A DNA stretch of 64,000 nucleotides from Tepidicaulis sp002389665 (lineage in GTDB: Bacteria > Pseudomonadota > Alphaproteobacteria > Parvibaculales > Parvibaculaceae), in the NCBI RefSeq assembly GCF_965222285.1, contig NZ_OZ244942.1, positions 3,038,001 through 3,102,000 of the forward strand, written 5' to 3'. Every line of letters starts with the position of its first letter. The first letter of the stretch is position 1. The notes beneath the pieces are model-generated. The model searched no databases. It was not told where the DNA came from and worked only from the letters and a program-made list of their open reading frames with translations. The position numbers and the translations under genes are program-made. Positions 1 through 7,520 of the stretch are shown here, one piece after another.

Positions 1-493
1 GCACCGCGCCGCCCGTCGCCCAGACTTTCATGGGCCGCTCGAGCTGGCCGGCAACCGAACTCATCGCTTCGGCGCATTCCGAACCGAGAACGAGATGGCT
101 TGCCCCGGAGATATTAAGACAATGGGCAAGCGGGCCGCCCGTCAGGTTCGTGTTGATCAAGGCCGCCTGACCGCCCGCCTTGATGATACCGAGCCAGGCA
201 ACGAGATATTCGGGCCGGTTCTCCATCAAAAGCGCCACGACATCGCCTTTGCCCAGGCCCTGCGCCCGCACCCAGTGCGCATAGCGGTTCGCTTCTTCGT
301 TGAACTGTTTATAGGTGAGGGTGCGGTCCTCGAAATAGATCGCCACATTGTTCGGCTTATCGCGGGCCAGATCCTCGATAATGTCGGCAAAGGTGCGGTC
401 CGGATTGTCGTAAACGGTATTCAGCCGTTTGAGCGTGCGCAGCGCCGAGCGCACATAGGTAATCTCTTTTCCGATACGGCCAAAAACCCCCAT
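1..493 (-). CDS. Long-chain acyl-CoA synthetase, N-terminal part (cut by window edge)
   Basis: The minus-strand frame opens with ATG at 493 (MGVFGRIGKE) and stays open to base 1, giving about 164 residues of an ANL-superfamily acyl-CoA ligase. Visible family blocks are FADIIEDLARDKPNNVAIYF, LTYKQFNEEANRYAHW and ALLMENRPEYLVAWLGIIKAGG, matching the N-terminal domain of FATP/very-long-chain acyl-CoA synthetases. The AMP-binding P-loop and adenylate-forming motifs lie beyond the edge. The enzyme would activate fatty acids with ATP and CoA for beta-oxidation, in line with the acyl-CoA genes elsewhere in the window. A GGAGG stretch lies about 5 nt upstream of the ATG, supporting this start. Exact chain-length preference cannot be read. 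Confidence 0.85.
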   Translation of the reverse strand, partial: MGVFGRIGKEITYVRSALRTLKRLNTVYDNPDRTFADIIEDLARDKPNNVAIYFEDRTLTYKQFNEEANRYAHWVRAQGLGKGDVVALLMENRPEYLVAWLGIIKAGGQAALINTNLTGGPLAHCLNISGASHLVLGSECAEAMSSVAGQLERPMKVWATGGAV

Positions 494-624
494 TACGTCC
501 TCCAGATTTGTATTTTCCCTTGCAAGTTCTTTATGCGATGCCCCCGGAAAATGGGTCAAGGAAAACCGGCTGAAACCGGTGCGAAAAGCGCCGCGCCCCG
601 CTGACAAATGCGCACAAACGCGTC

Positions 625-975
625 ATGATCCGCCCGCCCGCGCCCCGCACGTTCATGGACCCCTGCAAGATGCCGAGTGACAGCCCTGCTTCCCCGCCTC
701 AAGAAATGCCGCCTGCGGACGTTTTTCTGGATGCGCGGGGCCTTAATTGCCCGCTGCCGGTTCTGAAAGCCCGCAAAAAACTTCTGGGTATGCGGGGAGG
801 TCAAATTCTGGAAGTGGCGGCAACCGACCCTGTGGCCGTCATCGACATGCCGCATTTTTGCGCAGAGGCCGGCCATGATTTTCTGGGCAAGCGCCAGGAA
901 GGCCCCGTCACTTATTTCCGCATTGCGCGGGGCCCCGTCCGGCAGGCGAGAGAAGACGAAGAACTCAACCCTTGA
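625..975 (+). CDS. TusA-family sulfur carrier / sulfurtransferase
   Basis: Small protein with the TusA signature LDARGLNCPLPVLKARK, in which the CPxP cysteine (Cys42 from this start) carries the persulfide. The C-terminal half (ILEVAATDPVAVIDMPHFC) fits the family fold. TusA-like proteins relay sulfur to tRNA thiolation, molybdenum cofactor or other sulfur acceptors; the specific partner cannot be told here. E. coli TusA has 81 residues, so the 116-residue reading probably begins too early; an internal ATG at 670 (MPSDSP, 101 residues) is the better size match, though neither start has a clear ribosome binding site. The 3' end overlaps the convergent ArsC-like gene by 11 bp. Confidence 0.85.
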   Translation: MIRPPAPRTFMDPCKMPSDSPASPPQEMPPADVFLDARGLNCPLPVLKARKKLLGMRGGQILEVAATDPVAVIDMPHFCAEAGHDFLGKRQEGPVTYFRIARGPVRQAREDEELNP

Positions 976-1306
976 GCGCTGCCTGCTGCTCCTTGCCGAA
1001 GCCGACAAGCACCTCAGCCCCCCGCTCGAAGACCGGCCGCTTGATCAGAGCCGGGTGCGCGGCCATCAGCGCGATGGCGCTTTTCTCATTAACGCCGGCT
1101 TTTTCGGCTTCCGAAAGCCCGCGCCAGGTCGTGCCCCGCCGGTTGAGCAGCATGTCCCAACCTGCTTTCTTTGCCCATCCGGCAATCTGCGCCTCGCTGA
1201 CGCCGTCCGCGCGCACATCGTGAAATTCCGCTTCCAGCCCCTCTTCCTTCAGCCATTTCAGCGCTTTTTTGCAGGTATCGCAGTTTTTAAGGCCGTAAAC
1301 GCGCAT
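965..1306 (-). CDS. ArsC/Spx-family (YffB-like) reductase
   Basis: 113-residue thioredoxin-fold protein beginning MRVYGLKNCDTCKKALKWL, with a redox CxxC (Cys9, Cys12) and the later RRGTTWRGL and HPALIKRPV segments of the ArsC/YffB/Spx family (PF03960). YffB-type proteins resemble arsenate reductase but act as glutathione-dependent thiol reductases or have unknown substrates. No arsenic-resistance genes lie nearby, so arsenate reduction is unlikely. Length is normal for the family. It converges on the TusA-like gene and overlaps its end, so both thiol proteins sit tail to tail. Confidence 0.85.
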   Translation of the reverse strand: MRVYGLKNCDTCKKALKWLKEEGLEAEFHDVRADGVSEAQIAGWAKKAGWDMLLNRRGTTWRGLSEAEKAGVNEKSAIALMAAHPALIKRPVFERGAEVLVGFGKEQQAALKG

Positions 1307-1420
1307 GGAAGGCTCCCGGAAGGCTGGAAAAGGGCGAAGGGCCCCGCGAATCGCGGAAAATATAGCAGAAGTCCTGCCCTCTTTCTTTGCTGGGCCTGGC
1401 TGCTATCATCACGTTCAGGG

Positions 1421-1444
1421 GATATACCCTAGGCAGGGCATACC
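1421..1444. promoter_or_regulatory. Imperfect inverted repeat upstream of TetR gene, candidate operator
   Basis: GATATACCCT and AGGGCATACC are inverted arms matching at 8 of 10 positions around a 4-bp spacer. The repeat ends 36 bp before the TTG start of the TetR-family gene. TetR-family regulators commonly bind such dyads in front of their own gene. Inference only; the dyad is imperfect. Confidence 0.35.
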
Positions 1445-1480
1445 CGCACGAAACCTTGAGTAAATGGGAAGGATTGCAGC

Positions 1481-2203
1481 TTGAGCACCGAGCAACAGAC
1501 GGTCGCCGAAAAACCGTCTGCCAAACGCATTCGCCGCACCGCCGAAGAAGCCCAGCGCCTGATCCTGGATGCCGCCGAAAAGCGCCTGGCCGAGCAGGGA
1601 CCGGAAGGCATCCGCCTCCAGGACATTGCCCGCGATGTCGGCATTTCCCATCCGGCCATTCTCCACCATTTCGAAAGCCGGGACGGGCTGGTCCGCGCGC
1701 TTATTTCACGGGCCACCGCCCAGCTGCGCGACAAGCTCTTTTCCACAATCCCCGATATCACGGGCGAGGAACAAGACACTCATAGCCTGGAGCTTATCGA
1801 AAGTGCGTTCGAGGCGCTGAGTGACCGGGGTACGGCAAGGCTTCTTTCCTGGCTTTTGCTGACAAATTCGGAGCGCGCCAAGCCGGTCAATCCGTCCGCC
1901 GAATTGCTGCAGGACGTTTCCGAGCGGCTGCACACCCAGCGAATGCGCTTTTCCGAGGAAAGGGAAACCCCCGCCCCCGACCATGAGGACACCGTTTTCA
2001 TGGTCATGCTGACGGCTTACGCGGCTGTCGGCGAAGCGATCATGGGCCGGGATTTCTATCAGGCCGCCGGCCTTGCTGCGGACGCCGAAACCGCCCACCG
2101 CTTCCGCGGCTGGCTCGCCGCGCTTTTGGAGCGCCACGCCATCGAGCCTTACAAACAGGCCGGCAAACAGGGCGAGGACCATATGGACGGGGAAAAAGCC
2201 TGA
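1481..2203 (+). CDS. TetR/AcrR-family transcriptional regulator
   Basis: 240-residue regulator with an N-terminal TetR helix-turn-helix at about residues 25-70: LILDAAEKRLAEQG, then GIRLQDIARDVGISHPAILH and HFESRDGLVRALI. The remaining 170 residues are the variable ligand-binding and dimerisation domain, which gives no clue to the inducer. The start is a TTG at 1481, chosen because GGAAGG lies 8 nt upstream. No obvious target gene sits beside it: a tRNA gene on the other strand and a membrane protein gene follow. The inverted repeat at 1421-1444 may be its own operator. A C-terminal polar tail (KQAGKQGEDHMDGEKA) is probably disordered. Confidence 0.9.
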   Translation: MSTEQQTVAEKPSAKRIRRTAEEAQRLILDAAEKRLAEQGPEGIRLQDIARDVGISHPAILHHFESRDGLVRALISRATAQLRDKLFSTIPDITGEEQDTHSLELIESAFEALSDRGTARLLSWLLLTNSERAKPVNPSAELLQDVSERLHTQRMRFSEERETPAPDHEDTVFMVMLTAYAAVGEAIMGRDFYQAAGLAADAETAHRFRGWLAALLERHAIEPYKQAGKQGEDHMDGEKA

Positions 2204-2270
2204 TACGGCCTCCTCGCCCCGCCTAACTCGCCTTCCCGTGGCTGCGCCACGCGAAGCCGAAGGCGAAGCG

Positions 2271-2357
2271 TGGTGCGGGTGGTCGGACTCGAACCGACAC
2301 TCTGTCACCAGAACTGGATTTTGAATCCAGCGCGTCTACCAGTTCCGCCACACCCGC
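2271..2357 (-). tRNA. tRNA-Leu (anticodon CAA)
   Basis: Complete 87-nt class II tRNA on the minus strand. Acceptor arms GCGGGTG and CACCCGC pair, followed by discriminator A and an encoded CCA (TGG at 2271-2273 on the plus strand). The anticodon stem CTGGA/TCCAG encloses the loop TTCAAAA, giving anticodon CAA that reads UUG. A variable arm is present, as expected for leucine tRNA, and the T arm carries GGTTCGAGTCC. Isolated tRNA gene; flanking sequence shows no integrase or attachment-site duplication. Confidence 0.97.
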
Positions 2358-2519
2358 ACGAGGCTGAAAGCGCCGATGACGCCTTGGCCGAAGCGGCGCC
2401 ATGATAGGGACAGGCGTCCGCGCGTCAATGGAAACCGCATGCCCCGCTCCAGATTCTGGCCCTTCCGGCCGGGCACAAGCCCATAGACAGGTCCGCCCGC
2501 CCCCTGTAAGCAAATCCAC

Positions 2520-3101
2520 ATGCTTAGAAAGCTCTACGACTGGACCCTTTCCATCGCCGCCCATCGCCATGCGCGCTGGTGGCTGGCCGCCATCTCCTTC
2601 GCTGAGAGCTCGTTCTTTCCCGTACCGCCCGATGTCGCGCTCATGCCCATGGTGCTGGCCGAGCGCAAGCGCGCCTTCGAATACGCGCTGATCTGCACCA
2701 TTGCCTCCGTGCTGGGCGGGATCGCCGGTTACGCCATCGGCTATTTTCTCTTCGACACGCTGGGTGCCTGGATCCTCGATGTGTACGGCTATCACGAGAA
2801 ATTCGCCGCCGTGCAGGAGAGCTACAATGCTTACGGCGCCTGGATCGTTTTCACTGCCGGGCTGACACCGATCCCCTATAAAATCTTCACCATCGCGAGC
2901 GGCGTCACCCAGCTCAATCTGGCGGTCTTCTTTGTCGCGAGCTGCGCGGCAAGGGGCCTGCGCTTTTTCGCCGTTGCCGCGCTTTTGTGGTGGTTCGGCC
3001 CGCCCATCCGCGCTTTCATCGACAAATATTTCGGTCTTCTATCAATTCTCTTTGTCATCCTCTTGATCGGCGGCTTCCTTGCCGTCAGCTTAGTGCTCTA
3101 A
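2520..3101 (+). CDS. YqaA-type DedA-family membrane protein
   Basis: 193-residue inner-membrane protein with about five hydrophobic segments. The family marks are ESSFFPVPPDVALMPM near residue 30 and the AGLTPIPYKIFTIASG block near 115, both characteristic of the YqaA branch of the DedA/VTT superfamily, members of which have been implicated in lipid scrambling or transport. The C-terminus is a hydrophobic helix (LLSILFVILLIGGFLAVSLVL region). It lies 18 bp upstream of dsbB and is probably co-transcribed with dsbB and coq7. Confidence 0.88.
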   Translation: MLRKLYDWTLSIAAHRHARWWLAAISFAESSFFPVPPDVALMPMVLAERKRAFEYALICTIASVLGGIAGYAIGYFLFDTLGAWILDVYGYHEKFAAVQESYNAYGAWIVFTAGLTPIPYKIFTIASGVTQLNLAVFFVASCAARGLRFFAVAALLWWFGPPIRAFIDKYFGLLSILFVILLIGGFLAVSLVL

Positions 3102-3119
3102 TCTGCAAGGAGAAAAGCA

Positions 3120-3647
3120 TTGGCTCTTATCCCGATCCCCAGCCGGTCGGTCCCCTGGTGGGTGCTCGCCATCACTGCCTTGACCATCGGCGGGGCGCTT
3201 TTCTTCGAACATGTCATCGGCCTTCAGCCCTGTAGCCTTTGCCTTGTGCAGCGCAATCCCTATTACGCCGCTTTGCCGCTCGCCTTCCTTGCAGGCGTTG
3301 CCAGCCGCGAGGCGAATATCGGCATCATTCCGCTGGCACTGATGGGCGCGCTGACATTGATCTTCATCGTCAGCGCCGGGCTCGGCGTCCATCATGCCGG
3401 CGTCGAATATGGCTGGTGGGAAGGCCCTGCCGGCTGCAGCGGCGGCCTCGCCTTCCCCGGCTCCGTCTCCGACCTGCAGGCGCAATTAGAGGGCGCGCGG
3501 CCGGTGCGCTGCGACGAGGTGCCATGGTCCCTCTTCGGCCTTTCTCTGGCAGGCTACAATGTGCTGATCTCACTTGGCCTTGCCGCTTTGAGCGCCCTAC
3601 CCCTCATCCGGGCCTATACGCAGCAAGGCGTGGAGGATGACGAATGA
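3120..3647 (+). CDS. dsbB: Disulfide bond formation protein DsbB
   Basis: 175-residue quinone-dependent oxidase of the periplasmic disulfide pathway, which reoxidises DsbA. Four hydrophobic helices are visible. The first redox pair is PCSLC (Cys38/Cys41); the second periplasmic pair is Cys106 (AGCSGG) and Cys131 (RCDEVPW), spacing that matches the Cys104-Cys130 loop of E. coli DsbB. The start is TTG at 3120, supported by AAGGAG 7 nt upstream. The stop overlaps the coq7 start as ATGA, indicating translational coupling; the partner supplies ubiquinone, DsbB's electron acceptor, a sensible functional link. No dsbA is present in the window. Confidence 0.9.
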   Translation: MALIPIPSRSVPWWVLAITALTIGGALFFEHVIGLQPCSLCLVQRNPYYAALPLAFLAGVASREANIGIIPLALMGALTLIFIVSAGLGVHHAGVEYGWWEGPAGCSGGLAFPGSVSDLQAQLEGARPVRCDEVPWSLFGLSLAGYNVLISLGLAALSALPLIRAYTQQGVEDDE

Positions 3648-4237
3648 GCATGACGAAAACCGACGTGCAAAAAAAATCGCAGCGCCCGCAGCCCGGCAAT
3701 CCGCGCACGCCCGAACGCATAAAGGAAATGCTGCGCGTCGATCATGCCGGTGAATATGGCGCAGTGCGCATCTATGCCGGCCAGCTTGCCGTCTTCAAAA
3801 CCTTGGCGCACAAAACCGAAACGAGCGAAGCGCTGGCGCGCATGGAAGCGGAGGAGCAGGAACATCTTGCCCGCTTCAACGAATTGCTGAACGAGCGCCA
3901 TGTGCGCCCCACTGCCTTTTCGCCCTTCTGGCACGTAGCAGGCTATGCGATGGGCGCGGCCACTGCGCTCATGGGCGAGAAAGCCGCTCATGCCTGCACC
4001 GTTGCCGTGGAAGAAGTGATCGAGGAACATTACGCCTCTCAGGTGCGCGAGCTTGAAGCGCTGGGCGAGGAAGAAAAACCGCTTTGCGAGACGATCGAGA
4101 AATTCCGCCTGGAAGAAGTGGCGCATAGAGACGAAGCGCTGGAGAAAGGCGCAAAAGATACTCCTGGCTATCCTTTGCTCGCGGGCGCCATAAAATCCGC
4201 CTGCAGACTGGCGATCCGGCTTTCCGAGAAAGTCTGA
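3644..4237 (+). CDS. coq7: COQ7-type demethoxyubiquinone hydroxylase
   Basis: 197-residue ferritin-like di-iron monooxygenase that adds the C6 hydroxyl in ubiquinone synthesis. Di-iron ligand motifs appear in order: DHAGEYGA (Glu37), EEQEH (Glu71/His74), VEEVIEEHY and EEVAHRDEA. The two EXXH-type motifs in mirrored halves are diagnostic of COQ7. The N-terminal 25 residues are polar and lysine-rich. It overlaps dsbB by 4 bp and ends the small operon. This family replaces the flavin enzyme UbiF found in E. coli. Confidence 0.95.
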   Translation: MSMTKTDVQKKSQRPQPGNPRTPERIKEMLRVDHAGEYGAVRIYAGQLAVFKTLAHKTETSEALARMEAEEQEHLARFNELLNERHVRPTAFSPFWHVAGYAMGAATALMGEKAAHACTVAVEEVIEEHYASQVRELEALGEEEKPLCETIEKFRLEEVAHRDEALEKGAKDTPGYPLLAGAIKSACRLAIRLSEKV

Positions 4238-4295
4238 AACCTCTCTTTCAGCGCGATAGAATGCCGCACCGCCGGTGTGGTTAACGACTCGGCGC

Positions 4296-4326
4296 GGAAT
4301 ATTCTGTACGTAGACGGAAATATTCC
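4296..4326. promoter_or_regulatory. Inverted repeat upstream of the PAS_5 gene
   Basis: GGAATATT (4296-4303) and AATATTCC (4319-4326) are perfect inverted arms separated by 15 bp, 22 bp before the PAS_5 start codon. A+T-rich for this genome. Could be a regulator site; no known consensus recognised. Confidence 0.3.
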
Positions 4327-4348
4327 CGGATAGCTGAGTACACCCCCC

Positions 4349-4933
4349 ATGCCCACTTCCGACAATTCCGCACCGGGCGGGCCGATCACGAACCGGCCTA
4401 CATCCGAGGCGACGACATCTTCTTTGCTTGAACTTCCCGTCGCGCGTCACGCGCCGGGCCACCCTCTGTTCAGCACGCTCTATGCGCTTTGGACAAGCCT
4501 GGAAGGTACGCCGCCTGCCTGGCACAGGTTTGATCCGCAAAGCGCCGCGGGCACCATGGCACACGCCTTCATCTTTCAATTCGAGCCCGAAACCGGCCGC
4601 TACTGCATCCCCTTTATGGGCGCGGAGTTGCAGCGGCTGATCGGCGAGGATTTCTCGAACCATTATCTCGACGAAATTTTCCCCGTCGGAAATCTCGCCG
4701 GCACGATCATGCGTCTCGAGCAATGCCGCAAGACGGGCGAGGCGTTTCTGATCCAAAAGAAAACGAGCTGGGCGGAAGAACAGCAGATCGTTTTCAACTC
4801 GCTCTTTCTTCCCTTCACGGATGAAAAGGGCGCCGTCACCACGGTTCTTGCCGCGGTCGATTTTGGCAATCCCATCGTGCCCTGCGCTTACGAGCCGGCG
4901 CCTGCTTACGGTTCGAGCTCGCTGTCCCAGTAA
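4349..4933 (+). CDS. PAS_5 family sensory-domain protein
   Basis: 194-residue soluble protein fitting PAS_5 (PF07310), a stand-alone PAS-like family abundant in alphaproteobacteria. After a polar N-terminus, the family core begins at HPLFSTLYALWTSLEG, followed by FIFQFEPETGRYCIPFMG, GEDFSNHYLDEIFPVG and a C-terminal LFLPFTDEKGAVTTVLAAVDF. No kinase, cyclase or DNA-binding output domain is attached, so its mode of action is unknown. More divergent than the two other copies at 29847 and 30567. Its last 28 bp overlap the convergent HNH gene. Confidence 0.78.
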   Translation: MPTSDNSAPGGPITNRPTSEATTSSLLELPVARHAPGHPLFSTLYALWTSLEGTPPAWHRFDPQSAAGTMAHAFIFQFEPETGRYCIPFMGAELQRLIGEDFSNHYLDEIFPVGNLAGTIMRLEQCRKTGEAFLIQKKTSWAEEQQIVFNSLFLPFTDEKGAVTTVLAAVDFGNPIVPCAYEPAPAYGSSSLSQ

Positions 4934-5490
4934 AGATAGTCGCGCCAGCTCGTGTGCAGATAGTTGGGCGGGAAGCGGCGCCCGTTGCGGTGCAGCTCAT
5001 GCACCGTGGGCTGACAGGGTTTCTGCGCAGGGATCATGCCTGCATCCTTGGGTAGCCTGTTGCCTTTGCGCAAGTTACAGGGCGCGCAGGCGGCCACCAC
5101 ATTTTCCCAAACGGTCTGCCCGCCTTTCGAGCGCGGAATGACATGGTCGAATGTCAGCTCATGCGCATCACCGCAATATTGACACTCGAACTTGTCGCGC
5201 AGGAAAACATTGAACCGCGTGAAGGCAGGATACTTCGCAGGCTTCACGTAAGATTTCAGGCAGACGACGGACGGCAGCTGAATTTCGAAGCTCGGGCTGT
5301 GCACCGCCGTGTCATAGGTGGAAACGATATTCACCCGGTCGAGAAAGACCGCCTTGATCGCATCCTGCCAGGACCATAAGGACAAAGGATAGTAGCTGAG
5401 CGGCCGGTAGTCGGCGTTCAGGACGAGGGCCGGACACGCATCCGGCGAAACAAACGCGGCCTGGCTCACTGACGGACCTCCCTCTGTCAT
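4906..5490 (-). CDS. HNH endonuclease family protein
   Basis: 194-residue protein with a zinc-binding HNH core: FECQYCGDAHELTFDHVIPRS, then WENVVAACAPCNLRKGNRLP. The paired CxxC motifs hold the structural zinc and the DHVIP/N/C..CN residues form the beta-beta-alpha metal active site. The N-terminal part, ALVLNADYRPLSYYPLSLWS, is the conserved lead-in of a widespread chromosomal HNH family with no established physiological role. It is not part of a phage or restriction cassette here. Divergently transcribed from gluQ, sharing an 86-bp intergenic region. Confidence 0.9.
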   Translation of the reverse strand: MTEGGPSVSQAAFVSPDACPALVLNADYRPLSYYPLSLWSWQDAIKAVFLDRVNIVSTYDTAVHSPSFEIQLPSVVCLKSYVKPAKYPAFTRFNVFLRDKFECQYCGDAHELTFDHVIPRSKGGQTVWENVVAACAPCNLRKGNRLPKDAGMIPAQKPCQPTVHELHRNGRRFPPNYLHTSWRDYLYWDSELEP

Positions 5491-5576
5491 TCTGCCTGCC
5501 GAGAAACTACTATATCTTGTGCAACACTCTTGTGAAATAGCGAGAATTGGTCAAAAGCCAAGAAGCCCGAAAAATT

Positions 5577-6494
5577 ATGAGCGATCGCCCCTCACCGCCT
5601 GTCTTCCGCTTCGCCCCAAGCCCCAATGGCTACCTGCATTTAGGCCATGCCTATTCGGCGCTGGTCGGGGCACAGGCGGCGGAAAACGCAGGCGGGCGCT
5701 TCCTTTTACGGATCGAGGATATCGACCGCGGCCGCTGCCGGCCGGAATATGAAGAGGCGATTTTCGAGGATCTGGCCTGGCTCGGCCTCTCCTGGGAAGA
5801 GCCGGTCCTGCGCCAATCCACCCGCTTTGATGCCTATGAGGCGGCATTGAAAAAGCTGCGGGCGCTGGGTGTCGCCTATCCCTGCTTCGCCACCCGGAAA
5901 GAAGTCATCGGCGCCATCGAAGAATCGGGCATCGGTCTCGACCGATGGCCGCGCGATCCGGACGGCGCACCGCTTTACCCCGGCCTTTACAAGGACCTGG
6001 CGCCGCGCGAGCTCAGCCGGCTGATGTGGGAAGGGGTGAGCTATGCCTGGCGGCTCGACATCGAAAAGGCGAAGGCCCTGGCGGAAGAAAAACAGGGCGG
6101 CCCGATCTTTTTCACGGAAGAAGGCGCAGGTCCCCGGGGAGAAACCGGCCGCCTTGCCATCGAGCCAGAGCTTTACGGGGACACGATCATTGCCCGCAAG
6201 GACGTGCCGACCTCTTATCATATCGCCGTCTGCGTCGATGACGCCGCCCAGGGCGTCACCCATATCAGCCGGGGCCAGGACCTTTTCTACATGACCCATA
6301 TCCACCGGCTCTTGCAGGTGCTGCTGGATCTGCCCGAACCTACCTACCGCCATCACCCGCTCATCCGCGATGAAACCGGGCGGCGGCTCTCCAAAACCGC
6401 GAAAGACATGGGGATAAGGGAACTGCGGAGCGAAGGGCTCAGCCCCGACGATATTCGCGCCATGGTCGGCCTTGCCGAAGCCGAACGGGCTTAA
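5577..6494 (+). CDS. gluQ: Glutamyl-Q tRNA(Asp) synthetase
   Basis: 305-residue paralogue of the glutamyl-tRNA synthetase catalytic domain that attaches glutamate to queuosine of tRNA-Asp. The class I HIGH-type motif is HLGH (21-24) in RFAPSPNGYLHLGHAYSA, and the KMSKS-type motif is RRLSKTAKD near 275. No anticodon-binding domain follows, as expected for GluQRS. The ATG at 5577 is preferred over an in-frame TTG at 5547 because the protein then begins as family members do. The usual zinc site is incomplete: Cys103 is kept but the second and third cysteines read Ala105 and Tyr138. Ends 4 bp inside the convergent AEC transporter gene. Confidence 0.93.
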   Translation: MSDRPSPPVFRFAPSPNGYLHLGHAYSALVGAQAAENAGGRFLLRIEDIDRGRCRPEYEEAIFEDLAWLGLSWEEPVLRQSTRFDAYEAALKKLRALGVAYPCFATRKEVIGAIEESGIGLDRWPRDPDGAPLYPGLYKDLAPRELSRLMWEGVSYAWRLDIEKAKALAEEKQGGPIFFTEEGAGPRGETGRLAIEPELYGDTIIARKDVPTSYHIAVCVDDAAQGVTHISRGQDLFYMTHIHRLLQVLLDLPEPTYRHHPLIRDETGRRLSKTAKDMGIRELRSEGLSPDDIRAMVGLAEAERA

Positions 6495-7432
6495 AGAAAG
6501 ATATTCAGCATCACCGTCAACGTGACGAGGCTGAGCGCCGTTGCCAGCACGACGGCGGAAGAGGCCGCGCCTGGGGCCGCCTGATAGCGCGAGGCAAGCA
6601 CGAAAGAGAAAACCCCCGTCGGCATGGCCGCCATGGTCGTTGCGACTTTCACCCAGAGCGGGGAAAGCCCGAAGACATAAAAAGACAAGACGAAGACGAT
6701 GAGCGGATGCACCGCGAGCTTGAAGAAGGAAATCGTCGCCGCGGTGCCGACCGAGCGCTTGATCTCATAACGCGTCAGTGTCGCCCCGAGCGAGAAAAGC
6801 GCGCAAGGGATGCCCGTGCGGGCGAACATTTCGAGCACCGTGTCGGCAGGGCCCGGAATGCCGAGCCCGAGCTGGCCATAGGTAATACCCAAAGCCAGCG
6901 CGACGATGACGGGGTTCGTCACCATGCCTTTCAGGCTCTCGCCCAAAATCGCAGGCGGGGTCAGGCGCTTGCCGCCGCGCGGCTTCGTCGTCTCCAGCAA
7001 AAACGTCGCGATGGTGAAAATGGTCAGCCCGTGAAAGGCAAGGATGAAGAAAAGCGGCACGCCCGCTTCTTCCCCGTAAGCTGTGAGAATAATAGGAATG
7101 CCGAGCATCACGGTGTTGGAAAACCCGCCGCCGAAACCGACGATCACGCTGTCGGCGGGCGAGCGGCGCAAAAACAAAAAGGCCGCCGCCCCGCAAAGCG
7201 CCCAGACGATGAGCACGCCGCCATAATAGGAAAGCCAGAGCCCCCAGGGCAGTTCAGCGGGAAGCTCGGTATTGGCGAGCGCGCGGAAGAGCAGCGCAGG
7301 CAGCGCGAAGGTGAAGGCATATTTATCGATGCCGTCGATCGCCTTGTCGGAGAGAATACCGAACTTGGCCGCCAGAAGGCCGACGCCGATCACACCGAAG
7401 ATCGGCAGAACGAGACTGATACCCGCTTCCAT
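6491..7432 (-). CDS. AEC-family permease (auxin efflux carrier superfamily)
   Basis: 313-residue integral membrane protein with around ten hydrophobic segments and the AEC halves: SLVLPIFGVIGVGLLAAKFG with FALPALLFRAL at the N-terminus, and GFGGGFSNTVMLGIPIILTA plus the C-terminal FVLASRYQAAPGAASSAVVL. Such carriers export or import organic acids (malonate, malate) or other anions; substrate cannot be inferred. The start at 7432 (MEAGISL) is chosen because the protein begins directly with the first helix; an upstream in-frame ATG at 7468 would add 12 polar residues. Convergent with gluQ. Confidence 0.85.
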   Translation of the reverse strand: MEAGISLVLPIFGVIGVGLLAAKFGILSDKAIDGIDKYAFTFALPALLFRALANTELPAELPWGLWLSYYGGVLIVWALCGAAAFLFLRRSPADSVIVGFGGGFSNTVMLGIPIILTAYGEEAGVPLFFILAFHGLTIFTIATFLLETTKPRGGKRLTPPAILGESLKGMVTNPVIVALALGITYGQLGLGIPGPADTVLEMFARTGIPCALFSLGATLTRYEIKRSVGTAATISFFKLAVHPLIVFVLSFYVFGLSPLWVKVATTMAAMPTGVFSFVLASRYQAAPGAASSAVVLATALSLVTLTVMLNIFL

Positions 7433-7520
7433 TTGATCACCCGCAAAGAAGCGGGAGAGGCCCCGCAACGGCGCGGACCCTAACGGCGCGGGCTCATATG
7501 GTCAAATCGGGAAAGAATGC

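Noticed and set aside
2200..2360. Integration site at tRNA-Leu
   Set aside because: No integrase, no duplicated tRNA 3' end and no composition change next to the tRNA.
4906..5490. HNH endonuclease as part of a phage or defence island
   Set aside because: Its composition matches neighbours, it lies between housekeeping genes, and the family is widespread in chromosomes.
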